A stretch of 64,000 nucleotides of DNA from Anthropogastromicrobium sp963652495 (GTDB lineage: Bacteria > Bacillota > Clostridia > Lachnospirales > Lachnospiraceae), in the NCBI GenBank assembly GCA_963652495.1, contig CAVJTU010000005.1:1-64000 (forward strand). Reading direction: 5' to 3'. Position 1 is the stretch's first letter. Each line of letters starts with the position of its first letter. Shown piece after piece: positions 16,621 to 26,032 of the stretch. Below the pieces are notes generated by a model, which saw only the letters and a list, made by a program, of their open reading frames with translations, ran no database searches and had not been told where the DNA came from. The position numbers were made by a program, and so were the translations under genes.

Positions 16621-16681
16621 AACGTTTGTCGATGCAAAACAGTGTAGAACAACCTAAAGATGAAAACAGGAGGAAAGAGAA

Positions 16682-17239
16682 ATGGGAAAGATTAAAGTTA
16701 CAGGCTGCGATATTGAGGGATTGTATGTAATCGAACCTACTGTGTTTAAGGATGAGAGAGGATATTTTGTAGAGACGTATAATTATAATGATTTTGCCGA
16801 GGCGGGTCTGGATATGAAATTTGTTCAGGACAATCAGTCCATGTCCGTAAAGGGTGTACTGCGTGGTCTTCATTTTCAGAAACAGTATCCGCAGGGCAAG
16901 CTTGTTCGTGCTATTCGGGGCGGTGTATTTGACGTTGCAGTTGATCTTCGTGCAAATTCAAAAACATACGGAAAGTGGTTTGGTGTTGAACTGACTGCCG
17001 AGAACAAGAAGATGTTCTACATCCCGGAAGGTTTCGCACATGGCTTTGTTGTACTGACCGATGAGGCTGAATTTGCTTATAAGTGTACCGATTTCTATCA
17101 TCCGGGTGATGAGGGCGGTGTACTTTGGAGTGATCCAGAGATTGGAATTGACTGGCCGATTCCAGAGGGAGCTGAGCCGATTCTTTCAGAAAAAGACAAA
17201 AAGTGGTTAGGATTAAAGGATACCTTCCATTTTGAATAA
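16682..17239 (+). CDS. rfbC: dTDP-4-dehydrorhamnose 3,5-epimerase
   Basis: 185 residues, normal for RfbC/RmlC. FKDERGYFVETYNYNDF, QDNQSMSVKGVLRGLHFQK (with the conserved Arg and catalytic His), AVDLRANSKTYGKWFG and YIPEGFAHGFVVL follow the cupin family order. It epimerises C3 and C5 of dTDP-4-dehydro-6-deoxyglucose on the way to dTDP-L-rhamnose. The other three genes of the pathway (rfbA, rfbB, rfbD) are not in this window and must be elsewhere. AGGAGGAAAG precedes the start. It indicates a rhamnose-containing polymer. Confidence 0.95.
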   Translation: MGKIKVTGCDIEGLYVIEPTVFKDERGYFVETYNYNDFAEAGLDMKFVQDNQSMSVKGVLRGLHFQKQYPQGKLVRAIRGGVFDVAVDLRANSKTYGKWFGVELTAENKKMFYIPEGFAHGFVVLTDEAEFAYKCTDFYHPGDEGGVLWSDPEIGIDWPIPEGAEPILSEKDKKWLGLKDTFHFE

Positions 17240-17267
17240 AAAGGTGATAGCAGGATAAAGAACGAAT

Positions 17268-18296
17268 ATGAATAAGAAAAAATATGATTTACAAAAAGTC
17301 AGTATTGTGACAATTGTGGCTGTATTCCTTTTGTTCTGGCTGGTAGATATGATTGCCTGGCCGCAGATTGGATCGAGCCGATCAAACATCATCGTGGCAG
17401 CTGTATTTGAAGCGGCAGTTTTACTTGCACTTGCACTCTACGGTGTACGCATGGTCAGTCGGGAAAAGAAAGGATTGGAAACAGCAGGAGGTTCTTTTGT
17501 TCAGACAATCGCTAAATATGAATTTCTGATGGAACAGCTGATCTCAAGAGATTTTAAAATCAAGTACAAGCGTTCCGTACTCGGTGTGTTCTGGAGCTTT
17601 TTAAATCCGTTGTTGATGATGCTTGTTCAGTATACAGTATTTAATACTTTGCTTGGTGCGCGCGGTGCAGGTGTGGATCATTATGCGATCTATCTGCTGT
17701 GTGGTATTGTCATGTTCAACGGTTTTACAGACTGCTGCAATCAGGCTATGCGTGCGATCACCAGCAATGCATCACTGATTACAAAGGTATATGTGCCAAA
17801 GTACATTTACCCGGTTACAAAGGTGCTTTCTGCAAGCATTAATATGGTGTTGTCGATGGTTCCGCTTCTGTTGGTTACTGTTTGCTATGGTCTGTTTAAT
17901 GGTCTGTATCTGCACTGGTCTGTTCTGCTGCTTCCGTTGGCGCTGATCTTTGTGATCTCCTTTGCAGTCGGCATGGGATTCTTACTCTCAAGTCTTATGG
18001 TATTTTTTCATGATATTGAGTTTTTATGGGGCGTTATCTCCACGATGTGGATGTATGCGACACCAATCATTTATAGTACCAGTATGCTGGAGAACAGTGG
18101 CGCGGAGTGGCTGGCGAAACTGATGCAGTTTAATCCGATGTATCATTATGTAACATTTTTGCGTACGATCATTATCGACGGATGTTCCCCGGCGATCAGC
18201 GAATATTTCATTTGTGCGCTTTGCTCACTTGTCATGATTCTGATCGGCGGAACTGTGTTTAAGAAGACACAGGATCAGTTTGTATTGTATATCTAA
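17268..18296 (+). CDS. ABC-2 type polysaccharide export permease
   Basis: 342 residues. Two N-terminal helices (about 10-27 and 42-61) form an extension before a standard ABC-2 membrane domain with six helices, beginning YEFLMEQLISRDFKIKYKRSVLGVFWSFLNP, the hallmark of Wzm/TagG-type exporters. It should form the channel that moves a lipid-linked glycan across the membrane with the ATPase encoded 65 nt downstream. The 60-residue N-terminal extension is longer than in typical TagG proteins. Confidence 0.92.
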   Translation: MNKKKYDLQKVSIVTIVAVFLLFWLVDMIAWPQIGSSRSNIIVAAVFEAAVLLALALYGVRMVSREKKGLETAGGSFVQTIAKYEFLMEQLISRDFKIKYKRSVLGVFWSFLNPLLMMLVQYTVFNTLLGARGAGVDHYAIYLLCGIVMFNGFTDCCNQAMRAITSNASLITKVYVPKYIYPVTKVLSASINMVLSMVPLLLVTVCYGLFNGLYLHWSVLLLPLALIFVISFAVGMGFLLSSLMVFFHDIEFLWGVISTMWMYATPIIYSTSMLENSGAEWLAKLMQFNPMYHYVTFLRTIIIDGCSPAISEYFICALCSLVMILIGGTVFKKTQDQFVLYI

Positions 18297-18361
18297 GCAT
18301 ACGAAAAACGCATTCAACGGTATTGAAAATGTTGCAGGTTATGGAAAGGCATAGTTAAAAA

Positions 18362-19099
18362 ATGGCAGATGAGAACAACACGATAATCCGCGTCGAAAAT
18401 GTGTCTATGCGTTTTCGCATGGCAAATGACCGGGTTACAAGTATCAAAGAGATGGTGACAAAGATGCTGAAGCGCCAGGTAGAGTACAAAGACTTCTGGG
18501 CGCTTAAGGACGTGTCATTTGATGTAAAACGAGGTGAGGTTATCGGCCTGATTGGCCGTAACGGAGCTGGAAAAAGTACAATTTTAAAGATTATATCCGG
18601 TATTTTAAAGCCGACCATGGGCAGTGTGTACCGTGGCGGCGGTATCGTGCCAATGCTGGAGTTAGGCTCCGGTTTTGACTATGATTTGACCGGAAGAGAG
18701 AATATTTATTTAAATGGCGCGGTTCTTGGATATTCAAAAGAATTTCTGGAATCACGCTACAATGATATACTGGAGTTTTCGGAGTTGGGTGAGTTTATCA
18801 ATACCCCCATCCGAAATTATTCCTCTGGTATGCTGATGCGTCTGGCTTTCTCTATAGCGACGGTAGTGAATCCTGAGATTCTGATTGTTGATGAGATTCT
18901 TTCTGTTGGAGATGAAAATTTTCAGAGAAAGAGCCATGCGCGCATGATGGAATTGATGGCGGGAGGAACTACAGTGTTGTATGTATCCCATAATCTTGAA
19001 CAGATCCGACAGATGTGCAACCGTGTTGTATGGTTGGAAGATCATACGGTCAAGATGGTTGGAGATGTCAAGGAAGTATGTGACGCATACAAGCTGTAA
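18362..19099 (+). CDS. ABC-type polysaccharide export ATPase (Wzt/TagH type)
   Basis: 245 residues. Walker A GLIGRNGAGKST, the signature region NYSSGMLMRLAFS, and Walker B EILIVDEILSVGD followed by LYVSHNLEQIRQMC. The opening FRMANDRVTSIKEMVTKMLKRQVEYKDFWALKDVSF is the usual Wzt/TagH N-terminus. It lacks the long C-terminal carbohydrate-binding domain of some Wzt proteins, so substrate choice is likely set by other parts. It pairs with the permease gene just upstream. Confidence 0.94.
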   Translation: MADENNTIIRVENVSMRFRMANDRVTSIKEMVTKMLKRQVEYKDFWALKDVSFDVKRGEVIGLIGRNGAGKSTILKIISGILKPTMGSVYRGGGIVPMLELGSGFDYDLTGRENIYLNGAVLGYSKEFLESRYNDILEFSELGEFINTPIRNYSSGMLMRLAFSIATVVNPEILIVDEILSVGDENFQRKSHARMMELMAGGTTVLYVSHNLEQIRQMCNRVVWLEDHTVKMVGDVKEVCDAYKL

Positions 19100-19134
19100 A
19101 ACAGATGTCAAAGCTTGGGGCGGAAAGGATTCGT

Positions 19135-21270
19135 ATGAAAAGTTCGTTTGACTCAGTGGTATATCTTAATGGGAAGGTGGCTTGTGCCGGATGGGCGGCA
19201 CCTGAAACGGCAGGAGATGAGCTCTGCCTGGTGGTAAAAAAAGAGGATGGAACCATTCTTGAGGCATCAGTAACAAGAAACAGACGCGCCGATGTAGGTG
19301 AGGTCATTTATGGTGATGCTTCGTTTGAACAGTATGGAATTGCATTTTCGTTTGAGCCGGGTGAGATGACCAACTGCTATGCCGTATTTATGAGCAAGGA
19401 GCATCCGGAGGACAGATTGGAAGTCTTAGTGGACTGTCCGGGCTTGCTTGCCGCATATCGTTACCAGCATGGTATCAAGGGACGCATCCGCAGGCTTCAG
19501 CACGCGAAAAGTATCAGGGAATTTTGCCTTGAGGAAAAATATTTAGACTGCGAGCCGGATGAGAAGCGTTATGCGATTTGGTACGAAGAAAATTGTCCGG
19601 GTGTGGTTGAGCGCATGAAGGAAAAGATCACTCACTTTGCACTTCATCCTAAATTTTCAATCATCGTTCCACTGTACCATACGCCGACAAACTTTCTTGT
19701 GGATATGGTGAACAGTGTGAAGAAGCAGACCTATGAGAACTGGGAACTGTGTCTGGCAAATGGAAGCCCGGAGGATGAGAAACTTGATGCGCAGGTAAAG
19801 AGTCTGATGAATGGAGAGCCACGTATCAAGTATGTGAAGCTAAAGGAAAACTTAGGCATTGCCGGTAATACAAATGAAGCGTTGGCACTGGCAACAGGTA
19901 GCTACACGGCACTGTTGGATCATGATGATTTTCTGGCACCGAATGCCCTCTTTGAGTTTGTCAAGGCAATCAATGAGCATGGAGATGCCGACTGTCTATA
20001 CAGCGATGAGGACAAGGTTGATCAGGATGGAAAGTTCCATTATTTCCCTCATTTTAAGTCGGATTACAACCCAGACCTTCTTCATACAAATAATTATATT
20101 TGTCACTTCTTTGCAGTGAAGACTTCGATCATCAAGAGGGTTGGTGGCTTCCGTCCGAATTTTGATGGTGCGCAGGATTTTGACTTGGTGCTGCGCTGCG
20201 TCGATGAGAGCAAAATAATTGTCCATGTGCCAAAGATTCTCTACAGTTGGCGCTGTCACAAGGATTCCACATCGGCGAATACCGACAGTAAGGGCTATGC
20301 ATTTGAGGCAGGAAAGCGTGCATTGCAGGAGTATTATGACCGTCATGGCATTGAGGCAGTAGTGGAAAGCACATCGCTTCCGGGCTATTACAAGACGATA
20401 TATCAGTATCGGGAGCGTCCGCTTGTGACAATTATCATTCCGAACAAGGATCACATTGAAGATCTCGATCGCTGTGTGAAATCTCTTCTTGAAAAACAGG
20501 TTTATACAAATTTTGAGATTTTGATTGTGGAAAATAATAGTGAAGAGGTGGAAACGTTTGGCTACTATGAGACAATCAAAAAGCTTGATCCGCGTATCCG
20601 CGTGGAAGTCTGGAAGGCAAATGATGATGGACGCCACTCAAAGAAAACAGGCTTTAATTATGCAGCCATTCAAAACTTTGCAGCAGCGAGAGCAAATGGT
20701 GAGTTCCTGCTCCTGTTAAATAACGATACAGAAGTGATTGATCCTGATTTTTTGATCAGTATGGTCGGTTATGGAAGACGAAAAGAAGTCGGTGCTGTGG
20801 GAGCCAAGCTTCTGTATGAGAACGATACGGTTCAGCATGCGGGCGTAATCGTCGGCGTAGAGGGCGTGGCATTCCATCAATTTCTGGAGTATCCACAGCA
20901 CGATCCGGGTTATATGGGACGAGCTTCCTTCTCACAGGATGTCTCAGCCGTGACCGGTGCATGTCTGTTAATCCAAAAAGCAGTCTACGAGGAAGTGGGC
21001 GGCATGGATGAACATCTGGCTGTTTCTTACAACGATGTGGATTTGTGTCTGAAGCTTCGCGAGAAAGGATATCTTGTCGTGTATGATGCATTCGCGCATC
21101 TGCATCACTATGAGTCGCGCTCAAGAGGTTATGAGGATTCACCTGAGAAGCAGGCAAGGCTTGCAAGAGAAGCCGAATATATGAAAAATAAGTGGAAGCA
21201 TGTGATGGGGTCTGACCCATATTACAATAAAAATCTTTCACTGAAAAACGGTTATTACAAGCTGCCATAA
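19135..21270 (+). CDS. Two-domain GT2 glycosyltransferase, copy 1
   Basis: 711 residues in three parts. An N-terminal beta-rich domain of about 150 residues opens with FDSVVYLNGKVACAGWA. The first GT-A domain starts FSIIVPLYHTPTNFLVDMV and has LLDHDDFLAPNAL and YSDEDKVD. The second starts PLVTIIIPNKDHIEDLDRCV and has LLLNNDTEVIDPDF, VTGACLLIQKAVYEEVGGMDE and YNDVDLCLKLREKGY. Proteins with two GT2 modules often add two sugars in turn to rhamnose-type glycans. The start at 19135 follows GGAAAGGA. The next gene codes for a close paralogue with the same architecture, so the pair arose by tandem duplication. Confidence 0.88.
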   Translation: MKSSFDSVVYLNGKVACAGWAAPETAGDELCLVVKKEDGTILEASVTRNRRADVGEVIYGDASFEQYGIAFSFEPGEMTNCYAVFMSKEHPEDRLEVLVDCPGLLAAYRYQHGIKGRIRRLQHAKSIREFCLEEKYLDCEPDEKRYAIWYEENCPGVVERMKEKITHFALHPKFSIIVPLYHTPTNFLVDMVNSVKKQTYENWELCLANGSPEDEKLDAQVKSLMNGEPRIKYVKLKENLGIAGNTNEALALATGSYTALLDHDDFLAPNALFEFVKAINEHGDADCLYSDEDKVDQDGKFHYFPHFKSDYNPDLLHTNNYICHFFAVKTSIIKRVGGFRPNFDGAQDFDLVLRCVDESKIIVHVPKILYSWRCHKDSTSANTDSKGYAFEAGKRALQEYYDRHGIEAVVESTSLPGYYKTIYQYRERPLVTIIIPNKDHIEDLDRCVKSLLEKQVYTNFEILIVENNSEEVETFGYYETIKKLDPRIRVEVWKANDDGRHSKKTGFNYAAIQNFAAARANGEFLLLLNNDTEVIDPDFLISMVGYGRRKEVGAVGAKLLYENDTVQHAGVIVGVEGVAFHQFLEYPQHDPGYMGRASFSQDVSAVTGACLLIQKAVYEEVGGMDEHLAVSYNDVDLCLKLREKGYLVVYDAFAHLHHYESRSRGYEDSPEKQARLAREAEYMKNKWKHVMGSDPYYNKNLSLKNGYYKLP

Positions 21271-21303
21271 GGCAGAATGGTACGAAAAGCGAAAGGAAAA
21301 GCA

Positions 21304-23463
21304 ATGGAATATTGTTTTGATTCGATATTTGTAAAGAACGGAAAAATATTTGCAATCGGCTGGGCCGTAGCATCTGTCGAGGAAAATGAAGTGGAGATCA
21401 CGGTGACGGATGAGAAAAAGGCACCTGTGGAGGCAGCGGTCACGTGGGCTGCCAGACCAGATGTCGGTCTGGCTAAGTATAACGATCCAAAGGCCGGACA
21501 GGTAGGAATTTTCTTAGAAATTCCGTCACACGGACAGCACCCGGTTACAGTTCATTTTAAGGAAAAGGATGTCACAGGCAGTATTATTGCCGAGCAAAGT
21601 CTTTTGTTAAACCCGGCACTGATTGCGACAAGACGCTTCTTAAAGGAGAGCAAGGCGCAGTATGTGAGAACAAAGAAAAATCTGGTCTGGCTGAAGAAGA
21701 AGCTTACGAAGAACGAGTATGCGGATTACGATACATGGCTTCGCATCATGCGTGTCAGCAGACAGGAACTTTTTGAACAGAAAAAGACGAAGTTTTCGTA
21801 TGCACCGAAGTTTTCCATCGTTGTGCCGCTGTACCACACGCCGGGCAAGTTTTTAAAGGAACTGGTGCGCTCCGTGTTGTACCAAAGTTATGCAAACTGG
21901 GAACTTTGTCTGGTAAATGCATCACCGGAGGATGAAAAGCTTACATGTTTGTTAGAGAACTGGCGAGTGCGCGATAAGCGAATACGTGTTATCACGCTGG
22001 AGGGCAATCTGGGAATCGCCGGAAATACGAATGCAGGCATTCAGGCAGCCACAGGTGAGTTTGTTTCGTTTTTGGATCATGACGATTTTCTGGAGCCGGA
22101 TGCATTGTTTTGTTATGTGCAGGCATTAAATAACGACAACTCACTTGATGTCTTTTATAGCGATGAGGACAAGACGGATGAATATGGTGCACATTATTTT
22201 TATCCGCACTTTAAGTCTGATTTTAATATTGATCTGCTTCATGCAAATAATTACATGTGCCATTTCCTTGCGGTGCGAAAGAAGCTTGTGGATGCACTTG
22301 GCGGTCTGCGTGAGGAATTTGACGGCGCACAGGATTATGATTTCGTTCTGCGCTTGATTGAGCGGACAAGAAAAATTTATCACTGTCCGCGCATTCTGTA
22401 TCACTGGAGATGTTCCGACCAGTCCACAGCAGCCAGCCAGAGCAATAAGACTTATGCGATCAAGGCCGGCAAATCTGCATTAAATGCTCACTATAAGCGT
22501 CTTGGCTGGAATGCCCGTGCGCAGGAGGGAGCAGTGGATGGCTGGTATCAGACGAAATTTACACTTACGAGTGAGCCGCTTGTCTCTATTTTAATTCCCA
22601 ATAAGGATCACGCAGATGATCTGGATATTTGCCTGCGTTCCTTTTTTGATCGTGCAGAGTATAGCAATTATGAATTTATCATCATTGAGAATAACAGTGT
22701 ACAGCCAGAGACGTTTGCATATTATGAAAGAATCGAGAAAGAGCATGATAACGTAACGGTTGTATACTGGGAGGAAGGATTTAACTACTCTGCAATCAAC
22801 AACTTTGGTTTCAAGTTTGCAAAGGGCGAGTATATCATGCTGTTAAACAACGATATCGAGCTGATCACGCCGGATATTTTCCAGAGTATGCTGGGATACT
22901 GTATGCGTCCGGAGGTTGGCATTGTCGGAGCGAAGCTTCTCTACAATGACCATACCGTTCAGCATGCCGGTGTTCTGGTTGGTGCCGGAGGACTGGCAGA
23001 CCATGTCTTTAAGGGATTCCACGAGGATGATCCGGGTTACATGGGAAGAGCAATCTCTTCGCAGGATGTATCGGCAGTAACGGCGGCATGTCTGCTGGTG
23101 AAGCGTTCCGTTTATGAGGAAGTAGGCGGACTTGAAGAGGAATTTCAGGTTGCCTTTAATGATGTGGATTTTTGTCTGAAGGTTCGCAAGGCCGGTTATC
23201 TGGTTGTGTACGATGCAGACGTGAAGCTGTTCCATTACGAATCGAAGTCCAGAGGCATAGAGGATACGACTGAACGTTTTATCCGTTTCGGAAATGAAAT
23301 GGTGCTTTTAAATTCAAAGTGGGACATTTTGTCTACTTTTATTGATCCGTACTACAATCCGAATTTGTCTTATTTGGAGTATTACAAGGAAAACCATACG
23401 GCAAAGGAAATCCGCAAGGCCAAACTGATTGCGTTGGGTGAGTATTCTGCAAATAAAAAGTAA
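21304..23463 (+). CDS. Two-domain GT2 glycosyltransferase, copy 2
   Basis: 719 residues with the same order as its upstream neighbour: an N-terminal beta-rich domain (YCFDSIFVKNGKIFAIGWAV), a GT-A domain (FSIVVPLYHTPGKFLKELV, FLDHDDFLEPDAL, FYSDEDKTD) and a second GT-A domain (PLVSILIPNKDHADDLDICL, MLLNNDIELITPD, AACLLVKRSVYEEVGGLEE, FNDVDFCLKVRKAGY). Start at 21304 after AAAGGAAAAG. The two paralogues probably add different residues of one repeat unit or recognise different acceptors. Confidence 0.88.
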   Translation: MEYCFDSIFVKNGKIFAIGWAVASVEENEVEITVTDEKKAPVEAAVTWAARPDVGLAKYNDPKAGQVGIFLEIPSHGQHPVTVHFKEKDVTGSIIAEQSLLLNPALIATRRFLKESKAQYVRTKKNLVWLKKKLTKNEYADYDTWLRIMRVSRQELFEQKKTKFSYAPKFSIVVPLYHTPGKFLKELVRSVLYQSYANWELCLVNASPEDEKLTCLLENWRVRDKRIRVITLEGNLGIAGNTNAGIQAATGEFVSFLDHDDFLEPDALFCYVQALNNDNSLDVFYSDEDKTDEYGAHYFYPHFKSDFNIDLLHANNYMCHFLAVRKKLVDALGGLREEFDGAQDYDFVLRLIERTRKIYHCPRILYHWRCSDQSTAASQSNKTYAIKAGKSALNAHYKRLGWNARAQEGAVDGWYQTKFTLTSEPLVSILIPNKDHADDLDICLRSFFDRAEYSNYEFIIIENNSVQPETFAYYERIEKEHDNVTVVYWEEGFNYSAINNFGFKFAKGEYIMLLNNDIELITPDIFQSMLGYCMRPEVGIVGAKLLYNDHTVQHAGVLVGAGGLADHVFKGFHEDDPGYMGRAISSQDVSAVTAACLLVKRSVYEEVGGLEEEFQVAFNDVDFCLKVRKAGYLVVYDADVKLFHYESKSRGIEDTTERFIRFGNEMVLLNSKWDILSTFIDPYYNPNLSYLEYYKENHTAKEIRKAKLIALGEYSANKK

Positions 23464-23487
23464 GTACAAAGATACGTACAGAAGGGC

Positions 23488-24480
23488 ATGGGTAGTAAAA
23501 TGGAAAAAAAGGTGACGATCGTTATTCCAAATTATAATGGAAAACGTTTTCTGGATGACTGTCTTTCTTCGCTGGAGCGTCAGACCAGTAAGGATTTTGA
23601 GACACTTGTTATCGACAATGCATCACAGGATGACAGCGTTCCTTACATGAGAGAGCATTATCCGTGGGTGAAGATTGCAGTGATGAAGCATAATCTTGGA
23701 TTTTCCGGCGGTGTCAACGCAGGTATCCGCATGTGTACAACGCCATATGTGCTGTTATTAAACAATGATACGCGTTCCTTCCCCAAGATGGTGGAGGAGC
23801 TGATCAAAACGATGGAATCCTCAGAGGACATCTTCTCTGTCAGTTGTAAGATGATTCAGTTTCATGATCATGAGAAGATGGACGATGCCGGTGATTTATA
23901 TACCTGTCTTGGTTGGGCATTTCAGCGAGGTGTCGGGCAGCCGGTTGGTGAATATCGGCAGCCTGCGGAGGTATTTTCCGCCTGTGCAGGTGCAGCGATG
24001 TACCGCAGAGAACTGTTTTCTAAGGTTGGATTGTTTGATGAGCTTCATTTCGCATATTTAGAGGATCTGGATCTTGGTTATCGTGCAAAGATTAGAGGAT
24101 ATCGCAACGTTTACTGTCCGACCGCAAAGGTATATCATGTGGGAAGCGGAACAAGCGGCTCTAAGTATAACAGCTTTAAGGTAAAGCTGTCTGCGCGCAA
24201 TTCAGTATATGTCAACTATAAGAATATGCCTCTGCCGCAGCTGATTTTAAATGCACTGCCGTTGGCCGCAGGTTATTTTGTGAAATGGTGCTTCTTTAAG
24301 AAAATTGGCTTTGGAAAGGATTATGTTGACGGCTTAAAAGAGGGCATTGCAACCAGAAAAAAGTGTAAAAAAGTATTTTTCAGAGGAAGAGACATTCCAA
24401 ACTATTGGCAGATTCAGAAGGAATTGTGGGCGAATACGTTTACTTATATCTGGGAACTGGCAAAGAGAAAGCTATTATAA
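23488..24480 (+). CDS. Family 2 glycosyltransferase (WbbL-type rhamnosyltransferase)
   Basis: 330 residues. KVTIVIPNYNGKRFLDDCLSSL opens a GT-A domain, VLLLNNDT carries the metal-binding motif, and ACAGAAMYRRELFSKVGLFDE with FAYLEDLDLGYRAKIRGY is the acceptor side typical of WbbL-like enzymes. A C-terminal amphipathic region (LILNALPLAAGYFVKWCFF) likely contacts the membrane. It may be one of the early rhamnosyltransferases that start the glycan. A new promoter follows at 24530. Confidence 0.88.
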   Translation: MGSKMEKKVTIVIPNYNGKRFLDDCLSSLERQTSKDFETLVIDNASQDDSVPYMREHYPWVKIAVMKHNLGFSGGVNAGIRMCTTPYVLLLNNDTRSFPKMVEELIKTMESSEDIFSVSCKMIQFHDHEKMDDAGDLYTCLGWAFQRGVGQPVGEYRQPAEVFSACAGAAMYRRELFSKVGLFDELHFAYLEDLDLGYRAKIRGYRNVYCPTAKVYHVGSGTSGSKYNSFKVKLSARNSVYVNYKNMPLPQLILNALPLAAGYFVKWCFFKKIGFGKDYVDGLKEGIATRKKCKKVFFRGRDIPNYWQIQKELWANTFTYIWELAKRKLL

Positions 24481-24529
24481 TCGAATAGTTACGTTTTTCT
24501 TACAATTTCAAAATACAGGGAATTTGGGG

Positions 24530-24558
24530 TTGTACTTTTGGCAATTTTCAAGTATGAT
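24530..24558 (+). promoter_or_regulatory. Internal promoter of the polysaccharide locus
   Basis: TTGTAC, 17-bp spacer, TATGAT. Transcription would begin about 30 nt before the ATG at 24595, so the phosphotransferase and LCP genes could be expressed apart from the glycosyltransferases. Confidence 0.65.
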
Positions 24559-24594
24559 ATGTACTGCTTAAAAACAGTTCCTGAAAGGGCTTTT

Positions 24595-26010
24595 ATGAAT
24601 ACAGGAAAACAACAAACTTATACGGCAATCAGCATTGTGATTGATGCAATTGTGTTGGCCGTATCTTATGTGATCAGTTATCTGATCCAGTTCGCGCTCC
24701 AGAATAATTTTGCACCGTTTGACAGCCGCAATTACTGGTCGCCGCTTGTGATCATCATTATATGCTACATTGTGCTGTATGCGTGTTTCCATCTATATGG
24801 ATCTTTTCGTATGACAGGAAGACGAAAGGAAGCCGTGCAGATTGCAAAGGTAAATATTATCGGAGCATTGGTTTTATTTGCGGCATTTTTTGTTATCTCC
24901 AATACAGACGGTTACAGTTGGATTGTAGGCTTCTCACGAATGATGATTTTTTGGATGACTATTTTTAATACGATTTTTATGGTCATTTGGAGAAATATCT
25001 TTCGTGTCATTTTGATGAAATTGGGCAACAGCCGTTTTAATCGGAAACCAGTGCTGATTGTTGGCTTTAGCCAGGCGGCAGAGGCTTATATTGAGCGTGT
25101 TCTGACACATAAGCAGTGGGGGTATGAGATCCTTGGTATTTTGGATGATCATCTGAAGGTCGATGAGTCTGTGCGTGGTATTCCTGTGCTTGGACCAATC
25201 GGGTATCTGGAAGAGTATCTTTCCAAGAATATAGCAGAAAGCATTATTATTACGCTGAAGCTGAAGGAATATGACCGCTTGGAGGAGATTGTTCATATCT
25301 GTGAGAAGTCCGGTGTTCATACTGAATTTGTGCCGGATTACAATGATATCATTTCAACGAAGCCGTATACGGTTGACTTTCTTGGACTTCCGCTCATCCA
25401 CATCCGTCATGTGCCGCTTATGGAAGCAGGAAATGCATTTATCAAGCGAGTGATGGATATTATTGGATCGATTGTCTGTATTGTGCTGTTCTCACCAGTC
25501 ATGTTGGCAGCTGCTATTGCGGTTAAGGCAACTTCACCGGGGCCGCTGATTTTTAAGCAGGAGCGTGTTGGTCTTCATAACCGGACGTTCAAAATGTATA
25601 AGTTTCGCTCCATGACGATGCAGAAGGCTTCGGAGGAAGTGAGCAAATGGACCACAAAGAACGATGTCCGTGTGACACCGGTTGGTCGTTTTATCCGAAA
25701 GACAAGTATCGATGAGCTTCCGCAGCTCTTTAATGTCTTGAAGGGGGATATGAGTCTGATCGGTCCAAGACCGGAGCGACCGTTTTTTGTAGAGAAATTT
25801 AAGGAAGAAATTCCCCGTTATATGATCAAGCACCAGGTACGTCCTGGCATGACCGGATGGGCGCAGGTAAATGGTCTGCGCGGGGATACTTCAATCAGAA
25901 AGCGTATTGATCTGGATCTCTTCTATATAGAGAACTGGAGTGTCAGCTTTGACATCCGAATTTTGTTTTTGACTATATTCAAGGGATTTGTAAATAAAAA
26001 CGCATATTAA
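24595..26010 (+). CDS. Polyprenyl-phosphate sugar-1-phosphate transferase (WbaP/WcaJ type)
   Basis: 471 residues. Four N-terminal membrane helices (up to about 130) and a Rossmann-like middle part (KPVLIVGFSQAAEAYIERVL) precede a catalytic C-terminal domain. That domain has KRVMDIIGSIVCIVLFSP, the membrane re-entrant helix with Pro, then PLIFKQERVGLHNRTFKMYKFRSM, IDELPQLFNVLKGDMSLIGPRPE and RPGMTGWAQVNG. Enzymes of this class transfer a sugar-1-phosphate to undecaprenyl phosphate, the first step of polymer assembly. The sugar could be glucose or galactose and cannot be read from the sequence. Start after AAAGGG. Confidence 0.93.
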   Translation: MNTGKQQTYTAISIVIDAIVLAVSYVISYLIQFALQNNFAPFDSRNYWSPLVIIIICYIVLYACFHLYGSFRMTGRRKEAVQIAKVNIIGALVLFAAFFVISNTDGYSWIVGFSRMMIFWMTIFNTIFMVIWRNIFRVILMKLGNSRFNRKPVLIVGFSQAAEAYIERVLTHKQWGYEILGILDDHLKVDESVRGIPVLGPIGYLEEYLSKNIAESIIITLKLKEYDRLEEIVHICEKSGVHTEFVPDYNDIISTKPYTVDFLGLPLIHIRHVPLMEAGNAFIKRVMDIIGSIVCIVLFSPVMLAAAIAVKATSPGPLIFKQERVGLHNRTFKMYKFRSMTMQKASEEVSKWTTKNDVRVTPVGRFIRKTSIDELPQLFNVLKGDMSLIGPRPERPFFVEKFKEEIPRYMIKHQVRPGMTGWAQVNGLRGDTSIRKRIDLDLFYIENWSVSFDIRILFLTIFKGFVNKNAY

Positions 26011-26032
26011 ATAGGAAAGGCATGATAAGAAA

